A DNA stretch of 64,000 bases from DVED01 sp963838375 (GTDB lineage Bacteria; Cyanobacteriota; Cyanobacteriia; Cyanobacteriales; Geitlerinemataceae): positions 1 through 64,000 of the forward strand of contig CAWIQY010000006.1 of NCBI GenBank assembly GCA_963838375.1. The letters are read 5' to 3'. This document shows positions 38,448 through 46,471 of this stretch, piece by piece; position 1 is the stretch's first letter; the number at the start of each line of letters is the position of its first letter. Both the position numbers and the translations under genes were made by a program. The notes below the pieces were generated by a model that worked only from the letters and a program-made list of their open reading frames with translations, did not search any database and was not told the origin of the DNA.

Positions 38448-39672
38448 ATGAACCGACGTCAACTTTTACAATACGCCAGCTTGTTCGCCGCCACCGGAGT
38501 CGTCTCTGTGGGCACCCACGGTTGGGCAGCCCGAAGCCTTGCAGCCACTGTGAAATCCAAACGGCTGATTGTCATCTTTTTGCGAGGGGCCGTGGATGGA
38601 CTCAATGTGGTTGTCCCGTACCGCGAAGCAGACTACTATACCCTGAGACCGACACTTGCCATTGGCACCCCAACCGATAAGGATGGGGCGATCGATTTAG
38701 ATGGTCGTTTTGGCTTAAATCCGGCTTTAGCGGCACTCATGCCACTGTGGGAAAACCGCAGTCTTGCCTTTGTGAATGCCTGTGGTTCCCCGGATTCGAC
38801 TCGATCGCATTTTGATGCCCAATTTGACTGGGAAAGCGGCACTCCAGGGGCGAAAAGAACTACCGACGGCTGGATGAATCGGGTATTGGCGGCGCTGCCG
38901 CAAGGCACACTCACCCAAGCTGTCAACGTCGGCAACACCACCCCCCATATCCTCGCCGGTTCGATGTCGGTGGCGAATCTACCCGCCGTACGCAATCCCG
39001 AAAATGCACTGGCGATCGATCGTCCCCAGATTGACGAAGCCTTCGATCGTCTCTACAATGGCACAGATCCCCTCAGCCGCGCTTACCAAGAAGGGGAAGC
39101 TGCCCGCAAAATTCTTCTGGAAAACTTGCAAACCGAAATGCACGAGGCTGACGGAAATGCCCCCCGTCCGGAAGATGGATTTGTGCGGGACGCGCGGCGG
39201 ATGGCACGGTTGATGGTCAGCGATGCCCGCACTCAACTGGGTTTTATGGAATTGGGCGGTTGGGATACTCACGTCAATCAGAACACTCGACTGACAAAAG
39301 CTTTGGCGCCTGTGGGCAGAAGGTTTGGCGGCATTGGTTGAGGAGTTGGGTTCGGCATACGAGGATACAACGATCGCTGTCATTTCGGAATTTGGGCGCA
39401 CTGTGGCGGAAAATGGCAATGCCGGAACCGATCACGGACGTGGCAATGTCATGTGGTTACTCGGCGGCGGCATTCGCGGCGGACAAGTCTTGGGAACCTG
39501 GCCCGGTTTAGCACCCTCTCAGCAGTTTGAGGGACGAGATTTGGAAATTACGACGGATTTTCGGGATGTGATGACGCTGTTATTCAAACAACACTTACAA
39601 ATTTCGCCAGCAAAGTTAGCTTCGATTTTTCCGGAGTTTCGGGCTAGTTCTGATTTTAATTTGTGGGGGTAA
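38448..39672 (+). pseudogene. DUF1501 protein, frameshifted
   Basis: A DUF1501 (sulfatase-like fold) secreted protein with a Tat-like start: MNRRQLLQYA followed by a hydrophobic stretch. Frame 1 (38448-39341) has LIVIFLRGAVDGLNVVVPY, SRSHFDAQFDWESGTPG-like STRSHFDAQFDWESG and GGWDTHVNQNTRL. At about 39317 one extra base (GGGCAGAAGG where GGCGAAGG is expected) shifts the frame. The rest (AALVEELGSAYEDTTIAVIS, EFGRTVAENG, TDHGRGNVMWLLG) reads from the second frame to 39672. Probable partner of DUF1800 at 31047. Its last codons lie in the 39.6/40.5 kb duplication. Confidence 0.85.
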
Positions 39673-39805
39673 ACTCTAGAACCCCGACTTCGCAGAAGTT
39701 GTCGGGGTTCTGGGTGTTTGATGAATGAGGGCTTCTTTTTTGGGGAAAGCATCCGGATTATTCCCTGGCTGGGATGTAAGGGAAATTGAGAGTTTTGGGA
39801 CAATA
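39599..39805. repeat. Direct duplication, left copy
   Basis: About 200 bp, starting inside the DUF1501 C-terminus and including a strong hairpin, GAACCCCGACTTC/GAAGTTGTCGGGGTTC, at 39679-39710. Almost identical to 40475-40656, apart from a roughly 27-bp deletion and a few substitutions. Confidence 0.9.
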
Positions 39806-39885
39806 CCGATGGTAGTGGTAGGATAACGAGAAGAGGGAGAAACTGGAAGAAAGCAAATCGATCGCTAAAAAAAAGCATTTTACCT

Positions 39886-40446
39886 ATGACGATCTCCACC
39901 CAAAGAAAGCTAACTCTACAAGAATTTCTTCAACAGCCAGAACTTAAACCAGCCTGCGAATATATTGAAGGAGAAATCATTCAGAAACCAATGCCAAAGG
40001 GAAGACATAGCCGCCTTCAAGGTAAACTTTGCGATGGGATTAATCGCGTTGCAGAAAGCGATCGCATTGCCTATGCTTTTCCTGAATTGCGCTGTAGTTT
40101 TGGCGATCGGGCGATCGTTCCCGATATTGCTGTTTTCCTCTGGTCAAAGATTCCGTTTACAGAAACAGGTGAAGTTCCCGATCGATTCGATCTACCGCCC
40201 ACTTGGGTTATTGAAATTCTATCGCCCGAACAAAAGCCGAACAAAGTGATTGACAATATTTTGTATTGCCTCAATTTTGGCAGTCGGTTGGGTTGGTTTC
40301 TCGACCCCGATGATGCGAGCATTTTGGTGTTTAAACCGCAGCAGCAACCGCGTTTATATCGGGGAGATGACGTCTTGCCGGTGCTAGAAGAAATTCCACT
40401 TCAGCTAACGATCGATCGGGTTTATGGTTGGCTGAAAATGCAATAA
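39886..40446 (+). CDS. Uma2-family predicted nuclease, between direct repeats
   Basis: A 186-residue Uma2 protein: LTLQEFLQQPELKPACEYIEG at the start, core VPDIAVFLWS and PTWVIEILSPEQKPNKVIDN, then GSRLGWFLDPDDASILVF. It appears intact. It sits in a unique segment (about 39806-40474) bracketed by near-identical direct repeats, which suggests it arrived or was duplicated by recombination. Other Uma2 loci in the window are distinct in sequence, so it is not a tandem copy of them. Confidence 0.88.
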   Translation: MTISTQRKLTLQEFLQQPELKPACEYIEGEIIQKPMPKGRHSRLQGKLCDGINRVAESDRIAYAFPELRCSFGDRAIVPDIAVFLWSKIPFTETGEVPDRFDLPPTWVIEILSPEQKPNKVIDNILYCLNFGSRLGWFLDPDDASILVFKPQQQPRLYRGDDVLPVLEEIPLQLTIDRVYGWLKMQ

Positions 40447-40474
40447 TTTTGACACTCCCAATCTTCCTAGGTCG

Positions 40475-40656
40475 CAAATTCCGCAGGCAAAGTTAGCATC
40501 GATTTTTCCTGAATTTGTGGGGGCAAACTCTAGAACCCCGACTTCGCAGAAGTTGTCGGGGTTCTGGGTGTTTGATGAATGAGGGCTTCTTTTTGGGGAA
40601 AGCATCCGGATGATTCCCTGGCTGGGATGTAAGGGAAATTGAGAGTTTTGGGACAA
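40475..40656. repeat. Direct duplication, right copy
   Basis: Copy of 39599-39805 in the same orientation, with a fragment of the DUF1501 C-terminus (CAAAGTTAGCATCGATTTTT), the CCCCGAC hairpin (40533-40564) and the following 90 bp. It ends abruptly at about 40657, where it meets the truncated 5' end of the small NLR-associated gene. Confidence 0.9.
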
Positions 40657-40691
40657 CTGCGACGATCGAACCGATTTCGACAGCGGCGGCA

Positions 40692-41098
40692 ATGACGATC
40701 GCGAAAATTGCCTTAGATAAATTTATTGAAGGCGGTGCGGGAGAATTAGGCAAGAATCTAACGACTGCTGTTTCAGAGAAGGTGCAGAAGTTGGGAACAC
40801 TGGTGTGGAATCGGATTCACGGCAGTGCGAAAGCCGTAGAAGTGCTGGAAAAAGCCGCAGAAGATCGGCCGAGGAAATGCAGAAGCTGAAGAATTATCTT
40901 CATTCCCTGTGGAAGGATGAAAATTCGGAATTTGCACGGGAAGTGAAGAAGCTGGCGGATGAAATTCACTTTGAACTGACGCAGATCGAAGACAACAGTT
41001 CGATGACGCAAACTAACCAAGACAATGCCCGAGGTTGGCAAACCAAAGTAACGGGTGGCACGGGAACTCAAATCGGCGAAATTCACAATCACGGATAA
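40692..41098 (+). pseudogene. Small NLR-associated protein, 5'-truncated and frameshifted
   Basis: Two frames combine. Frame 1 reads MTIAKIALDKFIEGGAGELG then LTTAVSEKVQKLGTLVWNRI; frame 2 continues EEMQKLKNYLHSLWKDENSE and ends WQTKVTGGTGTQIGEIHNHG. One base is displaced near 40870. The phrase RGWQTKVTGGTGTQIGEI is typical of small proteins encoded just upstream of cyanobacterial NB-ARC/TPR genes. Before ATG 40692 the frame is open and reads TATIEPISTAAA, which looks like lost N-terminal coding sequence cut by the duplication junction. Confidence 0.65.
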
Positions 41099-41108
41099 TC
41101 GTCAGCTT

Positions 41109-41141
41109 CGTAGGTTGGGTTGAGGTCCGAAACCCAACAAA
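41109..41141. repeat. GTAGGTTGGGTT...AACCCAAC dispersed repeat
   Basis: GTTGGGTT and AACCCAAC arms around a nine-base loop. This short repeat is widespread in cyanobacterial genomes. It lies exactly where the P-loop-encoding part of the NB-ARC gene should be. Confidence 0.65.
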
Positions 41142-42711
41142 GCTTGAGGGGGTTGGGATTTTGGATTTTGCGCGGACTCAGTTGGGGTTGCCGGAACCGC
41201 CGGAGACGCTGGAAACCGTGCCGCAACAGGTGGAATGGGTGTGTCGGCGGTGGCGGGGAGAACCGGTGCTCGTCGTTCTGGATGATGTGGTGGATTATAA
41301 GTCGGTGAAGCCGTATGTGCAGAAACTCGACTCGCGGTTTCGGGTGTTGATGACGACGCGGTTGCAACTGGGAACGGCGGCGCGGCGGTTGGAGTTGGAT
41401 GTGCTGACGGAAGCGGCGGCGCTGGAGTTGCTGCGGGTGTTGGTGGAGGATGCGGAACGGATTGATTCGCAGCTTGAAGATGCCAAAAAGCTGTGCCAAT
41501 GGTTGGGGTATTTGCCGTTGGGGTTGGAGTTGGTGGGGCGGTATTTGGCGCGGAAACGGGATGTGAGTTTGGCGCAGATGTTGGAACGGTTGCAGGGGAA
41601 AAGGCTAGCGGCGAAGGCGTTGGTGAAAACGGAGGAAGACATGACGGCGCAGCTTGGGGTGGCAGCGGCGTTTGAGTTGAGTTGGGAGGAGTTGCCGGAG
41701 GAGGCGCGGGTGCTGTGCGGGTTGTTGAGCATCTTTGCTTTGGCGCCGATTTCGTGGGAATGGGTAGAGACGTGTTTGTCGGATTGGGAGGAGGAAGAAC
41801 TAGAAGACTGCCGAGATGAGGAACTGGTGGGACGGAGTTTGCTGGCAAGGGTGGGAGAAAGGCGCTACGAACTGCATCAACTGATTCGCGAGTTTTTTGC
41901 GGCGAAGTTGGGGACGGAGTTGCAGGAGGTGGCGGAGGCGTCGCAGCGAGGGGTGGCGCGGGTGATGGTGGCACAGGCGCAGCAGGTTCCGCAGACGGTG
42001 ACGCTGACGGATTTGGCGAAAGTGGAAGAAGCGCTGCCGCATCTGGAAGTGGTGGCACAATCCCTGACGCCGTTGTTGGCGGAGAGTACGGACGCGATGT
42101 GGGTGTTTACCGGACTAGCGCGGGTGGCAGCGGCGCAGAGTCGCTGGGGTAATGCCGAGGATTGGTACGAGGCTTGTCGGGAAATGACCGAACACCGTTT
42201 CGGTGCAGACCATCCCTCTACCGCCTCCAGCTTGAACAATTTAGCAGCGTTGTACGAATCTATGGGACGCTACACCGAAGCCGAACCCCTGTATGTTCGA
42301 TCGCTTTCTATCTGGGAACAACAACTGGGTGGGGACCATCCCTCTACCGCCACCAGCTTGAACAATTTAGCTGAGTTGTACTATGCTATGGGACGCTACA
42401 GCGAAGCCGAACCCCTGTATGTTCGATCGCTTTCTATCAGGGAACGACAACTGGGTGGGGACCATCCCTCTACCGCCACCAGCTTGAACAATTTAGCACT
42501 GTTGTACGAATCTATGGGACGCTACACCGAAGCCGAACCCCTGTATGTGAGAACCTTAGCCATTTTGACCCAATGCCTTCCCGAAAACCATCCCCACATC
42601 CAAGCGGCTATCGGCAACTTCTGCTATCTAATTCAGCAAGCGGTGGAGAATGGCAAAGCGGGGGAGTTGTCGGCGCATCCGCTGACGCAGGAGATTTTAA
42701 GTAATAAGTAA
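41142..42711 (+). pseudogene. NB-ARC/TPR (NLR-like) gene lacking its P-loop
   Basis: The frame is open from before 41035, but homology starts at ILDFARTQLGLPEPPETLET. What remains is the second half of an NB-ARC module: Walker B VLVVLDDV, FRVLMTTRLQLG, a GLPLGLELVGRYLARK-like stretch (YLPLGLELVGRYLA), the winged helix (FELSWEELPEEARVLCGLLS) and YELHQLIREFFAAK. Three TPR/kinesin-light-chain repeats follow (42208-42550). The Walker A GxGGxGK(T/S) and the preceding effector region are absent, replaced by the repeat at 41109-41141. Without a P-loop it should not bind nucleotide in the usual way. The C-terminal SNK ending is encoded by a TAATAAG tandem repeat. Confidence 0.8.
42208..42550 (+). repeat. 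126-bp tandem TPR-coding repeat
   Basis: Units begin at 42208, 42334 and 42460 (GACCATCCCTCTACCGCC), 126 bp or 42 codons each; the last is partial. They are nearly identical in DNA, so they were recently duplicated or are kept alike by recombination. Confidence 0.9.
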
Positions 42712-42831
42712 TCAGTAATAAGTGAATGGGGGTGGGGAATTGGGTAAATTTTTATCGATCTCGGGCGATGGGTACATCCAAGTTCATAGAGATCGGTAAA
42801 ATTGAAACAACACCAAATCTGGTTCCCACCG

Positions 42832-43095
42832 ATGCTAAAAACTGTCGAAGGCTTTTATCAAAACGGACAAATCCAACTCGCCGAACTTCCCCCCGGCGTG
42901 CGAGACTCAACCCAAGTTCTCATCACTTTCCTCGATCCGGAAAAACTCAACCCATCTCAACTTCGCCAACTCATCGACCAACTGGAAACCCTATTAGGTA
43001 TCCAACAAGGCTTCAATGAAGTCAATGCAGGGCAAACTCGACCCCTTAGTGCATTCATCCAAGCCATGCAGCAAAAGTATGACATTTCAGGTTGA
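42832..43095 (+). CDS. Probable antitoxin of a RelE/ParE-type pair
   Basis: 87 residues from ATG 42832. The start MLKTVEGFYQNGQIQLAELP is typical of small cyanobacterial antitoxin-like proteins encoded before RelE/ParE toxins, and the rest is helical (PSQLRQLIDQLETLLGIQQG). It overlaps the toxin gene start (43079) by 17 bases, the usual coupling. An upstream in-frame start (42802) is less likely. No DNA-binding motif is obvious; these proteins often have an AbrB- or PHD-like N-terminus. Confidence 0.75.
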   Translation: MLKTVEGFYQNGQIQLAELPPGVRDSTQVLITFLDPEKLNPSQLRQLIDQLETLLGIQQGFNEVNAGQTRPLSAFIQAMQQKYDISG

Positions 43096-43414
43096 GATTA
43101 CCCCAATTGCAGAAGCCCAAATCGAGCAAGCTTATTGTTGGTATCGAGAACGCAATCCCGAATTTGCCGATCGCTGGTTTCGCAGTTTGATGAATGCGAT
43201 CGCGACTTTACAAGACAAGCCTAAGCGCTGTGCCTTGGCTGTTGAGCATAACATTTTTCCGGAAGAAGTCCGCCAACTCCTTTACGGAAAATCCAAAAAT
43301 ATCTATCGTGTCTTGTTTGTAATTAGAGACACAACAGTCTACATTTTGTACGTGCGCCATAGCGCCCAAGCACCGCTGACGGTAGAAGATCTCGAAGATG
43401 AAATTGAGGATTGA
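43079..43414 (+). CDS. RelE/ParE-family toxin
   Basis: A 111-residue protein starting at the ATG that overlaps the upstream antitoxin gene. It has the RelE/ParE core: FQVEITPIAEAQIEQAYCWY, then ADRWFRSLMNAIATLQDKPKRC, a VRQLLYGKSKNIYRVLFVI segment and VYILYVRHSAQAPL near the end. RelE members cut mRNA on the ribosome and ParE members poison gyrase; the sequence does not decide which. Confidence 0.85.
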   Translation: MTFQVEITPIAEAQIEQAYCWYRERNPEFADRWFRSLMNAIATLQDKPKRCALAVEHNIFPEEVRQLLYGKSKNIYRVLFVIRDTTVYILYVRHSAQAPLTVEDLEDEIED

Positions 43415-43420
43415 GAAGGG

Positions 43421-43576
43421 ATGAGCAAAGAATCATTTCTAACCGATCGGCGAACGTATTTAGCCATTCTTTACGAAATCAAAGTTAAGCGACCTTGGGC
43501 AGAGACATTGCCGGCAAATTCCCGAACTTTTAATCGAATTAATCCCATGTTTCGATCGATTCGTTTACTCTTCTAA
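43421..43576 (+). CDS. Small hypothetical ORF, doubtful
   Basis: A 51-residue ORF (MSKESFLTDRRTYLAILYEI...) begins six bases after the toxin stop, with a weak AAGGG upstream. Its second half is read through a 30-bp copy of the 5' end of the neighbouring XRE gene, on the opposite coding strand, so it is probably decay debris rather than a gene. Confidence 0.25.
   Translation: MSKESFLTDRRTYLAILYEIKVKRPWAETLPANSRTFNRINPMFRSIRLLF
43519..43548. repeat. Duplicate of the XRE gene 5' end
   Basis: TTCCCGAACTTTTAATCGAA and the following ATTAATCCCAT match 43747-43776 with one mismatch, in the same orientation, 228 bp away. The second site encodes residues 1-10 of the XRE protein. Confidence 0.85.
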
Positions 43577-43777
43577 AACTTCCACTAAATCTTCTATCAT
43601 GACATCAAAAATTCGAGCTAATTTCTGCAATGCTGTATAGTCTACCGTTGCCAATTTGGGAGAATGGGCATAGCTTCGCACCGTACTATAAGGAATGCTC
43701 GATCTCTCGGAGACTTCTTTGAGCGTCCAACCCTTTTCATCAGCCAGTTCCCGAACTTTTAACCGAATTAATCCCAT
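43565..43777 (-). CDS. Small XRE-family repressor
   Basis: A 70-residue helix-turn-helix protein: MGLIRLKVRELADEKGWTLK, then EVSERSSIPYSTVRSYAHSP as turn and recognition helix, and LQKLARIFDVMIEDLVEVLE closing the fold. This is the YgzD/DUF739-like size class of stand-alone Cro/C1 repressors, often an antitoxin or a phage-type regulator. A perfect palindrome lies 15-32 bases upstream of its ATG, suggesting autoregulation. It is transcribed toward the RelE/ParE pair. Confidence 0.88.
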   Translation of the reverse strand: MGLIRLKVRELADEKGWTLKEVSERSSIPYSTVRSYAHSPKLATVDYTALQKLARIFDVMIEDLVEVLEE

Positions 43778-43791
43778 CCTACACTTGACAA

Positions 43792-43809
43792 ATGATGCGT
43801 TCGCATCAT
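43792..43809. promoter_or_regulatory. Palindromic operator candidate of the XRE gene
   Basis: ATGATGCG and CGCATCAT flank two bases, a perfect 18-bp palindrome between the divergent XRE gene and the gene at 43908. A TTGACA box on the plus strand (43785-43790) abuts it, so it may control both directions. Confidence 0.6.
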
Positions 43810-43907
43810 ACAGTAAATGATATGAAAACAGGCAATCGCCCTCCGACCTGAGAAATCAAGGGCGATCGCCATTCTTATACAACCCACATTGTGGGAAGGA
43901 TAGCTCT

Positions 43908-44135
43908 ATGATACCAACACAGACCTACCGAGACAAACTCAAACCTTGGTGCATTATCCGTCAGTTGCCTGATTTTCAACGCCTGACGATCGCCCGATTC
44001 AGTCGTCGCAACGATGCAGAGGCGTATCTAACGGCATTGCGGCGGTTGATGCCTGCCACTCGCCATGTTGTGATTTTCGCCAACGTGATGGTTCCGGATC
44101 TGGATTCTCTGGGCGATTTATCGGTAGGCGTCTGA
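43908..44135 (+). CDS. Small protein, function unknown
   Basis: 75 residues (MIPTQTYRDKLKPWCIIRQL, then DFQRLTIARFSRRNDAEAYL and a hydrophobic HVVIFANVM). I do not recognise a specific family. The pattern of a short beta strand, basic loop, helix and strand resembles SPOR-like or 'R-x-L-P-D-F-x-x' small cyanobacterial proteins. ORF length, codon use and the position after a promoter-like region support a real gene. It is 68 bp upstream of rimI. Confidence 0.6.
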   Translation: MIPTQTYRDKLKPWCIIRQLPDFQRLTIARFSRRNDAEAYLTALRRLMPATRHVVIFANVMVPDLDSLGDLSVGV

Positions 44136-44203
44136 GAATAAGGAATCGGTTTGGGAATTGCAGATCGCGTTAAAATCGATGGGTTTGCGCGATCTGTACC
44201 CAA

Positions 44204-44770
44204 ATGGTGAACCACTCGGTACTCCAAATCCATCCCCTCACCCCCGATTTACTTCCGGCTGCCGTCGAACTCGATCGGCTTTCCCTGGGTGGATTGTGGA
44301 CTTCTGAGGGGTATGCCAGAGAGATCGAAAGTCCCAATAGCGACTTGTTGGTCGTTTCGCGAAACAACGAGACAAAGCCCCCGACTCTTGTTGGTATAGG
44401 ATGTTCTTGGGCGATCGTCGATGAAGCGCATATTACCCTACTTGCCATTCATCCACAATACCGCCGATCGGGTTTCGGGTTTGCGCTATTTTGGGCATTA
44501 CTAACATCCGCGCGTCAGCGGGGAATGAAACACGCCACCCTAGAAGTGAGAGCCTCGAATCAGGCGGCATTGTCTCTGTATCAACGGTTTGGCTTTCAAG
44601 AAGCCGGACGACGACGGCGCTACTACCCCGATGACGAAGATGCGGTGATTCTCTGGCGGGGAGGATTGCAACACCCGGACTTTCCAGAGACGTTAGCAAC
44701 GTGGAAAAAGGACATAGACGATCGTTTAAGATCGGGGGGTTGGGAACTAAAAACCGCGAACAACAAGTAA
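44204..44770 (+). CDS. rimI: RimI-type ribosomal protein N-acetyltransferase (GNAT)
   Basis: 188 residues of GNAT fold. The acetyl-CoA pyrophosphate loop is PQYRRSGFGFALFWALL; HATLEVRASNQAALSLYQRF is the typical RimI motif 4 region, followed by GFQEAGRRRRYYPDDEDAVI. RimI acetylates the N-terminal Ala of S18; cyanobacterial RimI-like proteins may also be part of tRNA t6A-related clusters. The 40-residue C-terminal extension is unlike E. coli RimI but usual in cyanobacteria. ATG 44204 is adopted. Confidence 0.88.
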   Translation: MVNHSVLQIHPLTPDLLPAAVELDRLSLGGLWTSEGYAREIESPNSDLLVVSRNNETKPPTLVGIGCSWAIVDEAHITLLAIHPQYRRSGFGFALFWALLTSARQRGMKHATLEVRASNQAALSLYQRFGFQEAGRRRRYYPDDEDAVILWRGGLQHPDFPETLATWKKDIDDRLRSGGWELKTANNK

Positions 44771-44790
44771 GGCTTCACCCCCATTTTTAA

Positions 44791-45555
44791 CTAGAACGGC
44801 AAGCGAATAGGCGGACGGACACGCACACCCAGTTCTGTGGGACATTCCGGAACGCCGAGAACACTCCCGACAATTTGACCTTCTGTACCGCCGAGGGCAT
44901 CTTGCCGTAACTCTTGACAAATTCCTATCAGTTTTTCCTCGTTGGGAAGAGGAATCGTAAACCCGTCAAATAAAGCCCCTTTGAGAATTTTCACAAAGTC
45001 TTGAAAGGAAATTTTTTTGACTTCTCCTAGAATGCCACCTTCAACCGCAACTTGTTCGCCTTGCCCGACTTCGACAGTCTCATTGCCTTTTTCGACTTTA
45101 ACTGTCCCCTCTAACACTTGAAATTTTCCGCCGTCATCGGCATCCATCACGTAAATTGTCCCTTGCACATCGGCAACAAATCCCCCCAGACATCCGTTCA
45201 CCGGACCGCTGGCGACGAGTTGACCCTCTTGGACTTCCACACACTGACCGACGGTGACGATCGAATTGGGGGCTAAACGTCCGGCGGCTAAGTTGCTAAA
45301 TAAAAGGGCAGTGCGCGATTCGTCTTTGGTGGCGACAACCTCGTTGAAAGCTGCCACTTGTTGCAACGTCGCTTTTTCGTCTTGGACAAATACCTCGCCT
45401 TTATCGAGAATTTCTTGGACAATGGCTTGGGTGATTTGAGCAGTTGCCGGGACGCGGGGAAAGGCGATCGTCAACACCAAGCAAGTTAAACTTAAGATTC
45501 CAACTAAAATCCGCCGTATTGACTGGCGACGTAGATCGAACAAAAATCGAGTCAT
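44791..45555 (-). CDS. Secreted FecR-domain protein
   Basis: 254 residues. A Sec signal (about 12-40, LVGILSLTCLVLTIAFPRVPA) is followed by a FecR-like beta domain (about 45-180): EVFVQDEKATLQQVAAFNEV, RTALLFSNLAAGRLAPNSIV, FQVLEGTVKVEKGNETVEVG, then Q-G-E-Q-V. In cyanobacteria such free-standing FecR-domain proteins are of unknown function and are not tied to TonB uptake. It is convergent with rimI. There is no sigma factor beside it. Confidence 0.8.
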   Translation of the reverse strand: MTRFLFDLRRQSIRRILVGILSLTCLVLTIAFPRVPATAQITQAIVQEILDKGEVFVQDEKATLQQVAAFNEVVATKDESRTALLFSNLAAGRLAPNSIVTVGQCVEVQEGQLVASGPVNGCLGGFVADVQGTIYVMDADDGGKFQVLEGTVKVEKGNETVEVGQGEQVAVEGGILGEVKKISFQDFVKILKGALFDGFTIPLPNEEKLIGICQELRQDALGGTEGQIVGSVLGVPECPTELGVRVRPPIRLPF

Positions 45556-46471
45556 CTCAAACTCTCCCGATTAACGACTGATATCGCTTTCAATTCTACT
45601 GACCTACTCTGTTGACTTCGGGAAATGTATCGAAAAATGAAACCGAATCCTGAAAACATTCTGTGGATTGCCGACTACGTGGTTTTCAGTTGATACACCG
45701 AAACCGTTATCAAGAGTCACAATTGCCAAAGTCGCGTTTGTGGGTTGACGAACTCCACCTCGGTCTGGGATTGTGGGAAGGAGAGTATCCGAGGATCGCT
45801 CGGTTGTGGTTGCGCGGCAGAAGCTGAACTAGTGTCTTTGAGACAACGACTGCGAGACGCCCAAATCGATCAAAATGCGTTTCTCGGGTCAGACAAAACA
45901 CTCTAGGCGATCGTGGGAACAGTTTGGCTCAACTGAGCTTCGTAATATGGCATGGTGGTATCACTCGGGCATAGAAAAGTTTGGTAGACAAACGAGAAAA
46001 CTCCAAAAGCACTCCAGACGATTGCTAGTCCGATTTTACCCAACAGTCCGAACGATACACTTTTAGCTGGCTAGCTTTGACTCAAAACTTCGCGACGATC
46101 GATCGTCCTTTTTGACAGAAGCAAACGGCTATATTGTCTTTCTTCTCGCTTGTTTATTTGTTATGGGTTATTCGTCTTTTGTTCCCTGTCGCGAACAATC
46201 GAGAACGAATAATCTCCATTTCACCTTTTTTCGGGATGAGATCTATCAATTTCTTCCCATCGTACATTTCAACGATTCATCATGCTTCCAGGAGAACGGT
46301 TAATTCGAGCAGCTTTGCTAGTTGGTGTTTTGTATTTCTATTCGCCGATCGATAAAATGAATGGCAAAACGTCCTTACTTGAGGGAAATCGCCTAGCCTC
46401 ATTCATTTCGGAGACAGAAACCATCACCTCAGACACGTCTACTCGCTGCTTGCCAAGCGTTCACCGAGGGG
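45556..46471. other. Gene-poor interval with a Uma2 remnant
   Basis: About 900 bp with the Uma2 fragment (45699-45827), a possible broken 5' end of the CHAT gene (46282-46465) and otherwise nothing supported. Its base composition is like the rest. Confidence 0.5.
45699..45827 (+). pseudogene. Uma2 C-terminal remnant
   Basis: RYQESQLPKSRLWVDELHLG then LGLWEGEYPRIARLWLRGRS and a stop. This matches the closing Uma2 segment of the gene at 49250-50193 (PRLWLADLGMGLGIWEGVFE). No N-terminal domain remains upstream. Confidence 0.6.

Noticed and set aside
41102..42058. A 318-residue Pro/Ala-rich minus-strand ORF opposite the NB-ARC gene
   Set aside because: Its composition simply mirrors the G-rich sense strand. 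The plus strand has clear NB-ARC motifs in this region.
44791..45555. FecR/FecI-type signalling pair
   Set aside because: No sigma factor or TonB receptor beside it, and the sequence fits free-standing cyanobacterial FecR-domain proteins.
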